64,000 bases of DNA from Symbiodinium microadriaticum. Lineage: Eukaryota; Sar; Dinophyceae; Suessiales; Symbiodiniaceae. The notes below the pieces were generated by a model, which did no database searches, had not been told where the DNA came from, and saw only the letters and a list, made by a program, of their open reading frames with translations. Of the stretch, positions 49,902 to 60,650 are shown in pieces. The position numbers and the translations under genes are program-made. Numbering within the stretch: the first letter of the stretch is position 1; each line of letters opens with the position of its first letter. Location: contig LSRX01000320.1 of NCBI GenBank assembly GCA_001939145.1, positions 34,361 through 98,360 of the forward strand, in the 5' to 3' direction.

Positions 49902-50477
49902 GAGTCAAAAGCCCTCATCTTCAACCCCCCCCAAGTCCCATAGGCCTCCCATACGAATGACTTTCTGCACCCCATCAACCTTTGACTTTTGGAGCCGAAG
50001 CCTAGACCCTAGAGATCCTTGAAAAGAACTCTTCCAGGAACCCCAAAACCAACCTTTCTCCCTGTTAAACCCTATAGAACCCTTACGCTCAGCCCTAGAG
50101 AAACCTTATAGCACCGTGAGAAGAACCCCCCCCCCTCCTCCCTGCGAGAGGCCCAAAGACACGAGAGCTGTGCTCCAGGCCGAGCCGAAGGCTACAGAGG
50201 AGAACCAACCGACCTCAGTGGGGCTAGGGCTTAGGGTTCAGGGCTTAGGGCTGAGGGTTTAGGGTTTCGGGCCTAGGGTTCAGGTTGATCCATGGGATGG
50301 CAGGGGGGTTTGGGAGCATTCTTTGTGGAGCGTGGGAGCGGCAGGAGGGTATCATGTTCTCGGGAGACGCCCCATGAGGCGGGGATAGCAAATAGAGCTT
50401 GCCAACAGAAACTGATAATTAGTTGGGATAGCAAGACCTGCCAAGACTTAGCAAACGCTCGCAAGGCTTAGAAGAGC
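49902..50477. other. No firm feature
   Basis: A 63-codon minus frame at 50273-50464 (SWQVLLSQLIISFCWQALFA) is possible. Confidence 0.25.
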
Positions 50478-50735
50478 CTAGCAAGCCGCAAGCCTTAGTA
50501 GTTTGGTTTGTTCGTGAGGATTTCCATTCCCCGCTAAGGCCTGGTAAGGATCACAGGGCACACCAAGGCATAACGTGGAATTTGAGCGCTCGTGAGCACT
50601 AATATAGTTTAGCAGCGCTTTCCAGAGCTTGTAATGCTGAGCCCTAGTGAGTGCCAGTGAGTGCTGGCGAGGCCAGGTCAGGTTACGGCGGGGCAAACAG
50701 AGTTCAATTGTTGGTTCCAAGCCAAGCTTCCTCAA
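50478..50735 (-). CDS. Candidate frame, 85 codons
   Basis: LTWPRQHSLALTRAQHYKLW and KALLNYISAHERSNSTLCLG. The boundaries are unclear, and words such as AGTGAGTGC and TAGCAA recur nearby. Confidence 0.3.
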   Translation of the reverse strand: MRKLGLEPTIELCLPRRNLTWPRQHSLALTRAQHYKLWKALLNYISAHERSNSTLCLGVPCDPYQALAGNGNPHEQTKLLRLAAC

Positions 50736-50909
50736 GAACCCTTCCTAGCAGACTCCATCTTCTAAATCATCACTCATATTAGGGAGAAGCTCTTGGATCG
50801 ACTGTGTCGGGCTGGAAGGTTTGTTTTGGCTGATGGATTTGTTGCAGTATGGCACTGCAAACCGAACATCTATGGGGAGTAGCTTTGCCTGTGCGAGGTC
50901 CTTACAAAT

Positions 50910-50914
50910 ATATG

Positions 50915-50950
<36 letters not shown>

Positions 50951-51403
50951 GCACACAAAACTGATCAAATCTGTATGTGTGTATGTATATATGCCTGTTA
51001 TAAATATAGTGTGTGCATGCATGTATGTATGCATGCATGCATGTATGTATTTATGCATGCATGCATGCATGCATGCATGCATGCATGCATGCATGTATAA
51101 GTATGTATGTATGTATGTATGTATGTATGTATGTATGTATGTATGTATGTATGTACGTATGTATGTATGTATGTATGTATGTATGTGTATGTATGTATGT
51201 ATGTATTATGTATGTATGTGTATGTATGTATGTATGCATGCATGCATGCATGCAGGCAGGCAGGCAGGCAGGCAGGCAGGGAGGGAGGGAGGGAGGTAGG
51301 TAGGTAGGTAGGTAGGTAGGTAGGTATTTAGGTAGGTAGGTAGGTGTATGTGTGTACATCTAAATCTACACTACGCGCGTGCATATATACATACGTGTAT
51401 ATA

Positions 51404-51439
<36 letters not shown>

Positions 51440-51475
51440 TGTATGTATATATATATATATATATAGAGAGTGTGA
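50910..51475. repeat. Large (TA)/(GTAT)/(GCAT)/(GGCA)/(GGTA) microsatellite
   Basis: More than 500 bp of tetranucleotide runs changing unit step by step. Confidence 0.98.
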
Positions 51476-51594
51476 TTATTATTAAGAAAACTTATGTACG
51501 TATATAATTATAGCTATTTGTTTATTCATTCATCCAAGCATGTATTTGTCTGTTTATTTATCTGTTTTTATGGTGATGAGTTCGTGGTTCGGTC

Positions 51595-51900
51595 CTTATT
51601 CGGGATTCAGATTTCGAGCGCTTTCGAGAAACGGGCAACGGGCATGTGCACGTGGCGATCAGGAGCCGATTCGGCGTTGCTGCCCAGGCTATTGGGAGTG
51701 CCATGAGTGCAGCAGCATATTACGGACCAAGCCATACTATTCGGAATTCCAAGACCCGCATGTTCCTCAAGCCCAGAACATGCGAATTGTGGATGACCCA
51801 ACATTTCAGCCAAGCGACCATCGAGACCTCGAGCGACGTTCTAATCCACAGTGTAACTGGATGTGACACGACCTCGGCCAACTTTTGGAAAATAGGCACT
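51595..51900. other. Overlapping frames on both strands
   Basis: Plus YYSEFQDPHVPQAQNMRIVD and minus VVSHPVTLWIRTSLEVSMVA; I cannot choose. Confidence 0.25.
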
Positions 51901-51983
51901 CTAGACCCTAAACCCTGACACCCTTGAGCTCTCTTTCGATTTGGCTTCATGCATGTCAAGCCTTGGGCTTCGAATTCAAGTCC

Positions 51984-52090
51984 CCAGAGACTCCAAAACC
52001 CCTTAATTAAGGAATATACCTTAAATCATAGAATGAGGGTTCCCATTATAGTTTAAGATTCCTTCATTCAGGTGTTTTGGAGTCTCTGGG
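51984..52090. mobile_element. Hairpin element, long arms, single copy
   Basis: CCAGAGACTCCAAAACCCCT pairs with AGGTGTTTTGGAGTCTCTGG, with further pairing inside. Confidence 0.85.
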
Positions 52091-52166
52091 CCTTCGGGGA
52101 ACCGGAATCCTGAACTCCCTAAAGCAGGCCTATCGGTGCATTGAGCATTCAGGATTTCGGAGTTCA

Positions 52167-52226
52167 GGTTTAGGGTTAGGGTTTAGGGTTTAGGGTTTAG
52201 GGGTTTAGGGTTTAGGGGTTCAGGGT
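52167..52226 (+). repeat. TTTAGGG array
   Basis: Eight units. Confidence 0.95.
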
Positions 52227-52229
52227 GGT

Positions 52230-53185
52230 GGCTTGGTGGGCTGGTGGATGAGGGGCTTCTAGCTGCGAAAAAGGAAAGATGTGGGGGGAGTTCAGGTAAC
52301 TGCATCTGCCATGATTGCAACCCACCTGCACATCGACATGGAACCGTCTCAGTGGCTCGGAAACTTGCTGAGATAAAGCATCCACAACACCACAAGTCCT
52401 AACCCCTACTACCTGCAACTCGCACCAAAACCTCACCCTACACCCTCAAACTACATAGCCTGAAGGCCTTTATCGCACCCGCGCACTGCGAGAGCTGACG
52501 GCCTAAACCATAAACCCTAAACTTCACCACAAAAGTATGAGGTCATAAACCACCAAAGCAATTATGAGATCCTACTGTAACCCATCAAACCCTTAAACCC
52601 ACCAAAAAAGGCATGAGCCCCGCGCCCAGTCCGAAATCCAATTGCCTTCCACTCGGTCGGCAACCAAGTGGAAGTAAAAGGCACCCCAGCCTTTGGGATT
52701 TTGGAGGGTTTAGGGATTTAGGGGTTACGGATTTGGGGTTTAGAGATTTCGGATGCAAGGTTCGGGGATTTGGGGGTCAGGGGTTTGGCGTTTTGGGATT
52801 AAGGTTTTGGGGGAGGTTTAGGCTTCAGGGATTTTGGGCGTAGGGATTAGGGTTGTAGAGGATCAGGGGACTTCGTCAGTAGGGTTGCAGGTAAGGCAAC
52901 CATAGATATATCTAGCTAGATCCCCAGATCAAGTACTTATTACATCGTATAGCATTAACCCCCTACTTGACAAATCCCTCGAGCCTGCAAGTAAGGGCCC
53001 GGGACCATCGGGGCAGAGGTGGTAGGGCTTTTGATTTTGGGGTCGGTAGGATTATATACAGTAGCAGGATGAAGCTTGCATTTCTTTCTGTGCCTGCCAA
53101 AGGGTTGAAATCCTTCTTTCCCTATCATACGGCTCTAAACCCGAAAACCCAAAACCTGAAAGCAATACAGAAACAGGTTCCATCT
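52230..53185. other. No supported gene; decayed TTTAGGG at 52710-52860
   Basis: A loose GGGATTTAGGG-type tract; otherwise short openings only. Confidence 0.3.
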
Positions 53186-53189
53186 CCTA

Positions 53190-53304
53190 GCCCTTAAACC
53201 CCTAAACCCTAAACCCTACCCCTAAACCCCCAAACCCAAAAACCCTAAACCCCCAAACCCCTAAACCCTAAACCCCAAACCCCTAAACCCCCCCTAACCC
53301 CCAC
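53190..53304 (-). repeat. CCCTAAA array
   Basis: Left of the island 53305-53394, which is open on both strands. Confidence 0.95.
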
Positions 53305-53394
53305 CAGGGCCCTGGCTGCCCGAAATGACGAGGGCTAGGCCGAAGCCTCGAAAAAACTTGCAGCGTTGTAAAGAACTCTTTGCTTTTGGAGTTT

Positions 53395-53471
53395 GAGGGT
53401 TTAGGGTTTAGGTTTTTTTGGGGTTTAGGGTTTACGGTGTGTTTGGGTTTAGGGTTTAGGGTGTAGGTTTT
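53395..53471 (+). repeat. TTTAGGG array
   Basis: Right partner of 53190-53304. Confidence 0.95.
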
Positions 53472-54449
53472 TGTTTCTGGAACAGCTTTGTTGTAGTTCC
53501 TTTGTGCTGGTAAAATGCTTACAAACGCGTTTTTTCAGCTTAGTTGTAGTTCGCTGTGTTGTTGCCTGTATGTGTGCCTTCTACTAGAAACTTCTCTGGG
53601 GGCGAAGGCTACGTGGTGTACTTCAGGGGTCGTAGGGTTGCATTTAGGGCTTAAGCTTATTGAGGCCTTCATCTTGGAATCCAAACCTTTAACCCTGAAC
53701 CCTAAGCCATTGTTCCGTTTGCATTGGGGGTCATGGGTTCTGCAGGACTTGCTGGTACAGGCTCGGAAACGGAGGTTCGGGAGCAGGATTGGGTGGGTTT
53801 AGGGTTCGGGGTTGGTCTTGGGATTTTGGCAGTACCCTAAATGCTTAAACTTTCTGGACCCTAAAGTGAACCCTGAGGCTAGAGTTTGAAAGAACCTTTT
53901 CCAAGGATTGGAATCGGCCCGTGCAGAACTTGCCTCCTCTCGCTTCTCCGGAAAAAAAGCTCGTTGAGAAGGAAACCCGAAGAAGGGACGCTCAAAACGC
54001 ACATTTCTGGGGCTACAGGTAAATCTTCCGCGGTTGAGGCTGGGCTTCGTAGGGCTGGCAGCGGGGTTTCAGGTAATGGAATGGTATCTTTGCAGAGCCT
54101 TTGTCACAAGGCTGCCAGAGTTCTAGGATATAGGGTTTAGGGATTTAAGCTTTCGCGGTACTATCGTTTCGGGGTTGGCGATTTCCGAACACCGGCTTTT
54201 CGTGGCTGCGCCAAATTTTGAACGAAGCCCGAGACGGTCGCCCTCAAGACCTGAACCTCCTACGTCGCAAAAGTGAACATCCTCAAGCCACTCTACCCGT
54301 CGCCCCCTATGCTTTAAACCCTACACCTTTTCAACCCTATAGTTCCCTTATAGTCACCCCGCAACATCTGCCAAGCGGCCGAGATTTGCTCTCTCTTGGA
54401 TGTAAACCATCCAGCTATTCAGGATGATTCTCTCCTGGCCCAGACTACG
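53472..54449. other. No firm feature
   Basis: Overlapping 60-95 codon frames on both strands with telomere-like interruptions. Poly-T and GC-rich patches. Confidence 0.25.
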
Positions 54450-54494
54450 GGTTTAGGGTTTAGGGGTTTAGGGTGCAGGGTTGAGGGTTTAGGG
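54450..54494 (+). repeat. TTTAGGG array
   Basis: Five units. Confidence 0.9.
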
Positions 54495-54732
54495 CCTAAT
54501 TCAATGTGAGGGCCTCAATGATTTGAAAAGGGTTCCCATCAAGGTTTTGTAAAGGGTTCCACACGGGGCTCTATGATATGCCGACCTTCGTAACGAGAGT
54601 AGGGCTTTGGGATATACTTTAGCTAGACTAACACTTATGACAGCTTGTTGGCTTGTCAGGCTTCTCCATTGTGGTGCCTGAGGGTCTGATAAGACAAACG
54701 GGATTATCACGGTATGGGCTTCTGCTGTGTAG

Positions 54733-54834
54733 CTTAGGGGCCGAGTGCCTTAGCCCAAAAAAAGGTTAACCTTTTGAATTATAATAGGTTTATATGAGCC
54801 CCAAAGGTTAAAGGTTACCGACTCAGCCCCTAAG
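54733..54834. mobile_element. Hairpin element, family H (copy 2)
   Basis: Outer arms CTTAGGGGCCGAGT / ACTCAGCCCCTAAG and inner AAAGGTTAACCTTTT / AAAGGTTAAAGGTTA. The outer right arm also occurs in the duplicated segment at 22437 and 22730. Confidence 0.85.
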
Positions 54835-54849
54835 GTAGGGTTGAGGGTG

Positions 54850-55152
54850 GCCAAAGACTCTTGAGGTCTGAAGGCTTGAAGTGCAATCTGGAAGATCGAG
54901 TCCCAATGTATAGACCCTAAATGTCCAAAGCCTGGGATTGAGGCACCCGGCTTTCCAAGCCCCAATGCCCAAGTCAACACCCAAATAAACCCCACATAGG
55001 ATTACATAACGCTTATACCCCCATTGTGCAACCGTTACAAAGAACACAAATAACCGCATGACACCCATTAATACCGAAGCAGCGATCCTCCACAAGGGGC
55101 CAGGTGTCTGTGTCAAACGTTCTCTTAGACAGGTTAACGAAACTTTTTTCAA
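54850..55152 (-). CDS. Candidate frame, probable membrane segment
   Basis: RIAASVLMGVMRLFVFFVTV and YVILCGVYLGVDLGIGAWKA are strongly hydrophobic. No ATG opens the frame, so it would be an internal exon. Confidence 0.4.
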
Positions 55153-55159
55153 ACCGTTA

Positions 55160-55630
55160 AGTTGGGTTTAGGGTGTAGGGATTGCATTTGCGGCTTGGGG
55201 TTTAAATTTGTCTGTTGGGTTTTGGGGTTTGGGGTTTAACTGCTCGTGATCAGGATCAAAAACTTCGGCTTTAGGGCTCAGATTGTACTGCGGGGTGCAG
55301 AGAAGATCACTATGCACCCATGTCTGTCACAACCTCTTCTTGGCCTCGCGATCGGCAGCACCGACAACACCATCGCCACCGTCATAAGCATCATTAACCG
55401 TCAACGCCATTAATTGAATCGGGATCGTCGCGATGTCTGATCTTGCCAGCCGAAACTCTGATTGTGTGCAGAACTACAGAACGCGAAGCAGAACCCTCTT
55501 CATAGTAGTAGCATCCTCGTAAGCATAGTCCCCATAACCATAGTATCAGTCAGCCATAGTATCAAACAACTTGCAAACAAAACCTATTCTGATCAACCGT
55601 GTCGGCAGCGGGGTGTGCTAAAGGAAGTCC
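55160..55630. other. No supported gene
   Basis: One TTTAGGG block at about 55165. A plus frame of 122 codons (55462-55830) is antisense to the next entry. Confidence 0.3.
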
Positions 55631-55634
55631 CTGT

Positions 55635-55949
55635 TCAGGGATTCGGGTTACGTAGTCGGCGCGATCCTATTGACCAAGCCCATACAAATTCAAAAGAGAT
55701 CCCTAGCCAATTCAGAACGAATGGTGCCCATTTCCTTGCCTCACCGATGCCATGCTCGTTGGCCAACGGGAGACAGCATCCAGCACACGTCTTCTCCAAG
55801 TCCTCCAGGACCCAGGCTTGGGCTTCATGACGACCTTCACCTATGAGGCCCCTCTTTTTTACATCCTCCTCCCCTGAGCAAACAAAGGGGGTGAAGATGT
55901 ATGTCTCCATGCGTAGATATACATGCCGGGTGTTTCTGGATGGTCTCAT
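55635..55949 (-). CDS. Strong candidate exon, 104 codons
   Basis: EEDVKKRGLIGEGRHEAQAW, VLEDLEKTCAGCCLPLANEH and RKWAPFVLNWLGISFEFVWA. The composition is balanced, and the complementary strand is His/Ser-rich. No family recognised. Confidence 0.5.
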   Translation of the reverse strand: MRPSRNTRHVYLRMETYIFTPFVCSGEEDVKKRGLIGEGRHEAQAWVLEDLEKTCAGCCLPLANEHGIGEARKWAPFVLNWLGISFEFVWAWSIGSRRLRNPNP

Positions 55950-56334
55950 GCCTGCATAAGTACCTACAGCTACCAGTGTTCTTCCAGCAGATCTAAACCC
56001 TAATCCCTTGACCCCACAGACCCTGAACAGTTCCTGAAAAGTTTGGATCTCCGAGACATAAGCTTCTTTAAACCCTCGAAAGCCCCAAACCCTTAAACAC
56101 CGGCTGGGAGGCCTCGGGAATAGGGGAGTTTAAGGTTTCGTGTTTAGTTAGTTGAACTCGAAACTGCCAAGACACGCCAAGACTCCTCAAAACCCCCCTC
56201 CTCCTCAACCCCAAACCCCCGAAGCCGAAACCGCCATCGAAGGGATCTTCAAACATGCAAGCGACTCGCGCGAGGGTTTAGGGACGGCGGGCTGCTCAGC
56301 ATGTATGATGTTCGGGGTTAAAGTTGAAGATCAC

Positions 56335-56361
56335 CAGCACCAGCAGCAGCAGCAGCAGCAC

Positions 56362-56426
<65 letters not shown>
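56335..56426. repeat. (AGC)n to (AGT)n array at gap edge
   Basis: Runs into the N gap. Poly-Ser, Val, Thr and Tyr frames across the gap are artefacts. Confidence 0.95.
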
Positions 56427-57111
56427 NNNNNNNNNNNNNNNNNNNNNNNNNNNNNNNNNNNNNNNNNNNNNNNNNNNNNNNNNNNNNNNNNNNNNNNNNN
56501 NNNNNNNNNNNNNNNNNNNNNNNNNNNNNNNNNNNNNNNNNNNNNNNNNNNNNNNNNNNNNNNNNNNNNNNNNNNNNNNNNNNNNNNNNNNNNNNNNNNN
56601 NNNNNNNNNNNNNNNNNNNNNNNNNNNNNNNNNNNNNNNNNNNNNNNNNNNNNNNNNNNNNNNNNNNNNNNNNNNNNNNNNNNNNNNNNNNNNNNNNNNN
56701 NNNNNNNNNNNNNNNNNNNNNNNNNNNNNNNNNNNNNNNNNNNNNNNNNNNNNNNNNNNNNNNNNNNNNNNNNNNNNNNNNNNNNNNNNNNNNNNNNNNN
56801 NNNNNNNNNNNNNNNNNNNNNNNNNNNNNNNNNNNNNNNNNNNNNNNNNNNNNNNNNNNNNNNNNNNNNNNNNNNNNNNNNNNNNNNNNNNNNNNNNNNN
56901 NNNNNNNNNNNNNNNNNNNNNNNNNNNNNNNNNNNNNNNNNNNNNNNNNNNNNNNNNNNNNNNNNNNNNNNNNNNNNNNNNNNNNNNNNNNNNNNNNNNN
57001 NNNNNNNNNNNNNNNNNNNNNNNNNNNNNNNNNNNNNNNNNNNNNNNNNNNNNNNNNNNNNNNNNNNNNNNNNNNNNNNNNNNNNNNNNNNNNNNNNNNN
57101 NNNNNNNNNNN
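56427..57111. other. Assembly gap (685 N)
   Basis: Unknown sequence between two triplet arrays. Confidence 1.
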
Positions 57112-57177
57112 CGTACCCCCCAAAAACGCCCGAAAGCAAGGTTAACACCACGACTCTCCTGCGCCTGGAGGCGTGCT

Positions 57178-57180
57178 TAG

Positions 57181-57232
<52 letters not shown>

Positions 57233-57310
57233 CGACGACGATGAGGACGACGAAGACGACGACTACTACCATCAAACCACGACGAGCACAACGACCACTA
57301 CAACCATCCC
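57178..57310. repeat. (CTA)n then (GAC)/(ACC) triplets
   Basis: CTA is the complement of the TAG array on the other side of the gap. Confidence 0.95.
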
Positions 57311-57660
57311 CACCACCATTGAGTTACGCTGCGCGGCCCGTGCGTCCACTCCTAGTCCTCATGCGCTCGGTATTTCTCCCTAGCTCCCATGTGAAGCTCC
57401 TTAAACAATGTACAGTCTAAAGTCGAAACCTAAGGAACATGTAGTCCTGCAGGTAGCACCAGGAGTGCAACATATAGTAGTTGATCAGGAGGTGCGACAA
57501 AAGAGGCCAGAACTCAGCGATGGATGTGTCTTTCGCTCTTTTTGAGACATCGGGTTAAGGCTCAGACTGGGAGATGTGGGGAGTTTCTGAGTTGGTGTTT
57601 ACAGACTGGATAGGCCTAAAGCGCGATTGAATTCCTCCAGCAACTGCCCCCGGAAATGCG

Positions 57661-57716
57661 ACCCTAAACCCTGAACCCTAAACCCTAAATCCCTAAAGCC
57701 CTAAAGCCCTAAAGCT
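57661..57716 (-). repeat. CCCTAAA array
   Basis: C-strand block. Confidence 0.9.
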
Positions 57717-57801
57717 GAGCCTCATCCGGGGGCGAGGACCCGGGAATGTTTAAGCAAAGCTCGGCTTCGGTTCAAGAAGGGCTCGAAGAGGACCCCCTTC
57801 G

Positions 57802-57975
57802 GTTGATGATAATTATAAATCCTGCGTTCGGTTTAGGGTTTAGGGTTTGGGGTTTAGGGTTTAGGGGTTTAGGGTTTAGGGGTTTAGGGTTTAGGGTACG
57901 TACCCATAATAAGGAATATGCCATAATTCCCATAGTGTAAGGTCTTTAAGGCAATGCAGGTTTTACATCATCAAC
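57802..57975. mobile_element. Family G hairpin split by a TTTAGGG array
   Basis: GTTGATGATAATTATAAATC...TTTTACATCATCAAC is the G hairpin. A G-strand array (57831-57897) sits where the 11941 copy has continuous sequence. Confidence 0.9.
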
Positions 57976-58348
57976 AGCTCCTCTTACTTCGGGGCGTACA
58001 TGCAGGTTTCCAAAGACAAAAGGAGGGCTTATATGTTCATCTGCTGCTTGCTTGAGTGGGTCTTAGATTCAACCCTAAACCCTAAACCCTAAATTAGGTT
58101 CTTCTGAGGGGCTCTAGGAAGGACCCTAAACCCCGACAGTCGGAGACCCTAAGTTAAGGACCTTACAGTAGAAGCCCAAAAGTTGGAAACCCAATAGCCT
58201 CAATCCTTAAGAGTAATGTATAGGGAATCCCAGCACTATTTGTCCTGAATCCGGTTTCCAACTTTTTGGGGCTTACTGTAAAGTTAAAGGCTTAAAGGGG
58301 TGCCTAAGTTAGAGAACTCCCCAGACCACCTTATGACGGCCGCAGTAT

Positions 58349-58382
58349 AGGGGTTTAGGGTTTAGGGTTTAGGGTTTAGGGT
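58349..58382 (+). repeat. TTTAGGG array
   Basis: Five units. Confidence 0.95.
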
Positions 58383-58428
58383 ATAATTCGCCCCACAAAA
58401 ACCACCAACAGGCCTTGACCCCTAAACA

Positions 58429-58534
58429 CGTGGGTAGTTTTCTGAATTCGGGTCCCTGCTTAGGTCCCCCAAATAGTACGGCACCCTTGTGCAAAGGACC
58501 CTACAAGAGATCCTAATTTAGACAACTAGCCACA
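58429..58534. mobile_element. Hairpin element, family C (copy 5)
   Basis: CGTGGGTAGTTTTCTGAATT pairs with AATTTAGACAACTAGCCACA. On the minus strand it begins GTGTGGCTAG at the end of the next coding frame. Confidence 0.85.
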
Positions 58535-59038
58535 CCTCAAACGCAGTCTGAGATAAGGGGCCGCCAATGTAGCTACGACGAAATGCACCGAGATGAACTT
58601 CCCGAGCAAGGGAAGCATACCTGAGTGGTAGCAGGTGGTGTAACGTTGGAACGCCTGGGTGCCGTCCTGGTCCTCTGTCTGACTGGTGATGACTACATGA
58701 TGAACTCCCAGCTCTTGCTGCAACTGTAGGCTCTTGGGCAAAGTTAAGGTCTTGGTAAAAGGCTTTTCGCTGGTTTCGCGTGTTGCTTCCTGATCTGATC
58801 GATGTACGGGAGGGTGACGGGCACAAGCAATTCGTGTTGATTTCGGGGCTTGGGTTTCGGGCTTTCTCCGGATCCCCAGCAACCCGGTCTTCCCGGAGTC
58901 GCGAGGAGAGGTTTGGCAGCTGGTCGCAGCACGGAAGGCAAGCGTGGCAGTAAGCCTCCTGGCAGTTCGAGCAGGAGCAAGAGGAAAGGGCAGTAGCACC
59001 ACGAAGGCAAACGTCTTCGTCATAAAGAGCTTCAGCAA
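58526..59038 (-). CDS. 170-codon ORF with signal-peptide-like start
   Basis: MLKLFMTKTFAFVVLLPFPL at the ATG, a Pro/Arg/Lys-rich middle, then LQLQQELGVHHVVITSQTED and YTTCYHSGMLPLLGKFISVH. The C-terminal half has very GC-rich third positions. The last codons lie inside hairpin C5, so the true exon probably ends TTGAG|GTGTGG. A 176-codon overlapping minus frame is Cys/Ser-rich and less likely. Confidence 0.5.
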   Translation of the reverse strand: MLKLFMTKTFAFVVLLPFPLAPARTARRLTATLAFRAATSCQTSPRDSGKTGLLGIRRKPETQAPKSTRIACARHPPVHRSDQEATRETSEKPFTKTLTLPKSLQLQQELGVHHVVITSQTEDQDGTQAFQRYTTCYHSGMLPLLGKFISVHFVVATLAAPYLRLRLRCG

Positions 59039-59225
59039 AAGACAGCAAAGTGCAGGCCCTCTGTGCCTTAACCCTAAGTCCTAAAGCCTACAGCTAAATC
59101 CCAGGCAGATGTAGGATCCGCACGGTACATGAAGACGAGGGCACGGGACAAAGACCCGCACCTAGGTCTCGCAGGCATCTCGCAGGGCTTAGAAGGGCCT
59201 TCGCAAATGGGTTCGAAAAGGAAAT

Positions 59226-59260
59226 GGGTTTAGGGTTTAGGGTTTAGGGTTTAGGGTTTG
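59226..59260 (+). repeat. TTTAGGG array
   Basis: Five units. Confidence 0.95.
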
Positions 59261-59633
59261 GTGTCTCCAACGCAGGGTTTAGAGCGCATGGACATGGGCT
59301 TGGGGCTTAGGGTGGCGCACTTACCTGGGCTGCCTGAAGGAAACCTACACGAAAGCGGCAAACGCAGCAGCGCCGCGGCAATACCACGCACACAACCACT
59401 GTATGCTCGAATCATGCCCTAACCCTCAAAACCCTTTGCAAAGCCCGACAGCGCTCAGAGCCCCCGAACGATGACCCTTAAATTAAACCTAAAGCCCTGA
59501 CAGCCGTGACCTCTGAATCCTGAAACCCTGAAACCTTAGAAGAATCTGTTGGGTTCGGGGTTTAGGGAACTGCATGCCATGCTTGAGGCAAGTTCGACTC
59601 CCCTCTGCATGTGGAATCGGTGCAGAGGCTGAC

Positions 59634-59765
59634 TCAAAAAGACTGGCGCAGACCTTCCTGGTTGTTCCCTGAAAAGTTTCGATATCTGGCCACAACCCCA
59701 CTTGGGACCCTAGCTACACCATCGCAATGTCCAGCTTCTTTGCCAATACGCTTCCCTCCACCCAG
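59634..59765 (-). CDS. Candidate exon
   Basis: GGGKRIGKEAGHCDGVARVP then GVVARYRNFSGNNQEGLRQS. An 84-codon plus frame overlaps. Confidence 0.35.
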   Translation of the reverse strand: MGGGKRIGKEAGHCDGVARVPSGVVARYRNFSGNNQEGLRQSF

Positions 59766-59890
59766 TCAAAAAGCGCAACTTGCAGCTTCAGGTGATGTGC
59801 CGCTGCGACTCCGGACACCCGAAGCCCTAAGTCAAAAAGGTTTAACCTCAAGCCTATCAGCCTGACAGTCAAAAACGCAAATCTAAAGCC

Positions 59891-60252
59891 CTACCCCAAA
59901 GGCTCCATTAAAGTTCCCTGTGGTGGTTTGTATTTAGGATCTTATCAGGTAATCCCAAGAAGGAACTACTACTGACTGGGTCTTAGTAAGGAATGGGGGG
60001 AATGGGTCATTGGGACTACTATAGGGGACCTTAAGGGACTATCATAGGGATCCATTCCCCCATTCCCTACTAAGAACCAGAGAGACTCTCCCTAAAGGCT
60101 CCATTATAGTTCCTTTCGGTAGCTCATATCTAGGATCTTATAAGATAATCCCAAAAAGGAACTACTATGGCTCCATTATAGTTCCTTTTGGTGGGTTATA
60201 CCTAGCATCTTATAAGGTAATCCCAACAAAGCATTTACTATGGAGCCGATGG
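59891..60252. mobile_element. Cluster: three family A hairpins and a different hairpin
   Basis: A copies at 59891-59973, 60090-60175 and 60170-60252. A GTCTTAGTAAGGAATGGGGG / CCATTCCCTACTAAGA hairpin occupies 59978-60078 at the broken right end of the first. Confidence 0.85.
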
Positions 60253-60330
60253 GAAAGCACAGGAACCTGAACCAGGACGCTCCGAGGGCAAGGCTCGCAC
60301 ATGCCGATGTACCTGAGCGAGCAAACCATG

Positions 60331-60388
60331 GGTTTAGGGTTCAAGGGTTCAGGGTTCAGGGTTCAGGGTTTAAAGTTTAGGGTTTAGA
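60331..60388 (+). repeat. TTCAGGG/TTTAGGG array abutting a hairpin
   Basis: Ends at the first base of the family C element. To its left minus SLRYIGMCEPCPRSVLVQV is open after CTCGCTCAG|G. Confidence 0.9.
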
Positions 60389-60389
60389 G

Positions 60390-60484
60390 GTGGGTAGTTC
60401 TCTAAATTAGGGTCGCCTTCTTTGGGTCCCCACCTTATAAAAAAGGACCCTAGAAGGGACCCTAATTTAGAGAACCACCCACGT
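60390..60484. mobile_element. Hairpin element, family C (copy 6)
   Basis: GTGGGTAGTTCTCTAAATTA pairs with TAATTTAGAGAACCACCCAC. Confidence 0.9.
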
Positions 60485-60516
60485 GGAGAGCTCCCGAACT
60501 TAGGGTCCTTCTGTCC

Positions 60517-60650
60517 CTATCCCCTATAAGCCCTATAAACCCTATAAACCCTATAAGCCCTTATAAACCCTCTAAACCCTATAAACCCTATAAACCCTAT
60601 AAGCCCTATAAACCCTCTAAACCCTATAAACCCTCAACCCTCAAGCCTAT
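60517..60650 (-). repeat. CCCTATAAA array
   Basis: About 15 nonamer units, a variant of the telomere-like repeat. Confidence 0.95.

Noticed and set aside
50745..51359. Several 60-106 codon frames
   Set aside because: Pure tetranucleotide-repeat translations.
55462..55830. 122-codon plus ORF
   Set aside because: Complement of the 104-codon minus frame with better composition.
56152..57180. Long frames of 270-340 codons
   Set aside because: They span 685 unknown bases and a triplet array, so the reading frame is meaningless.
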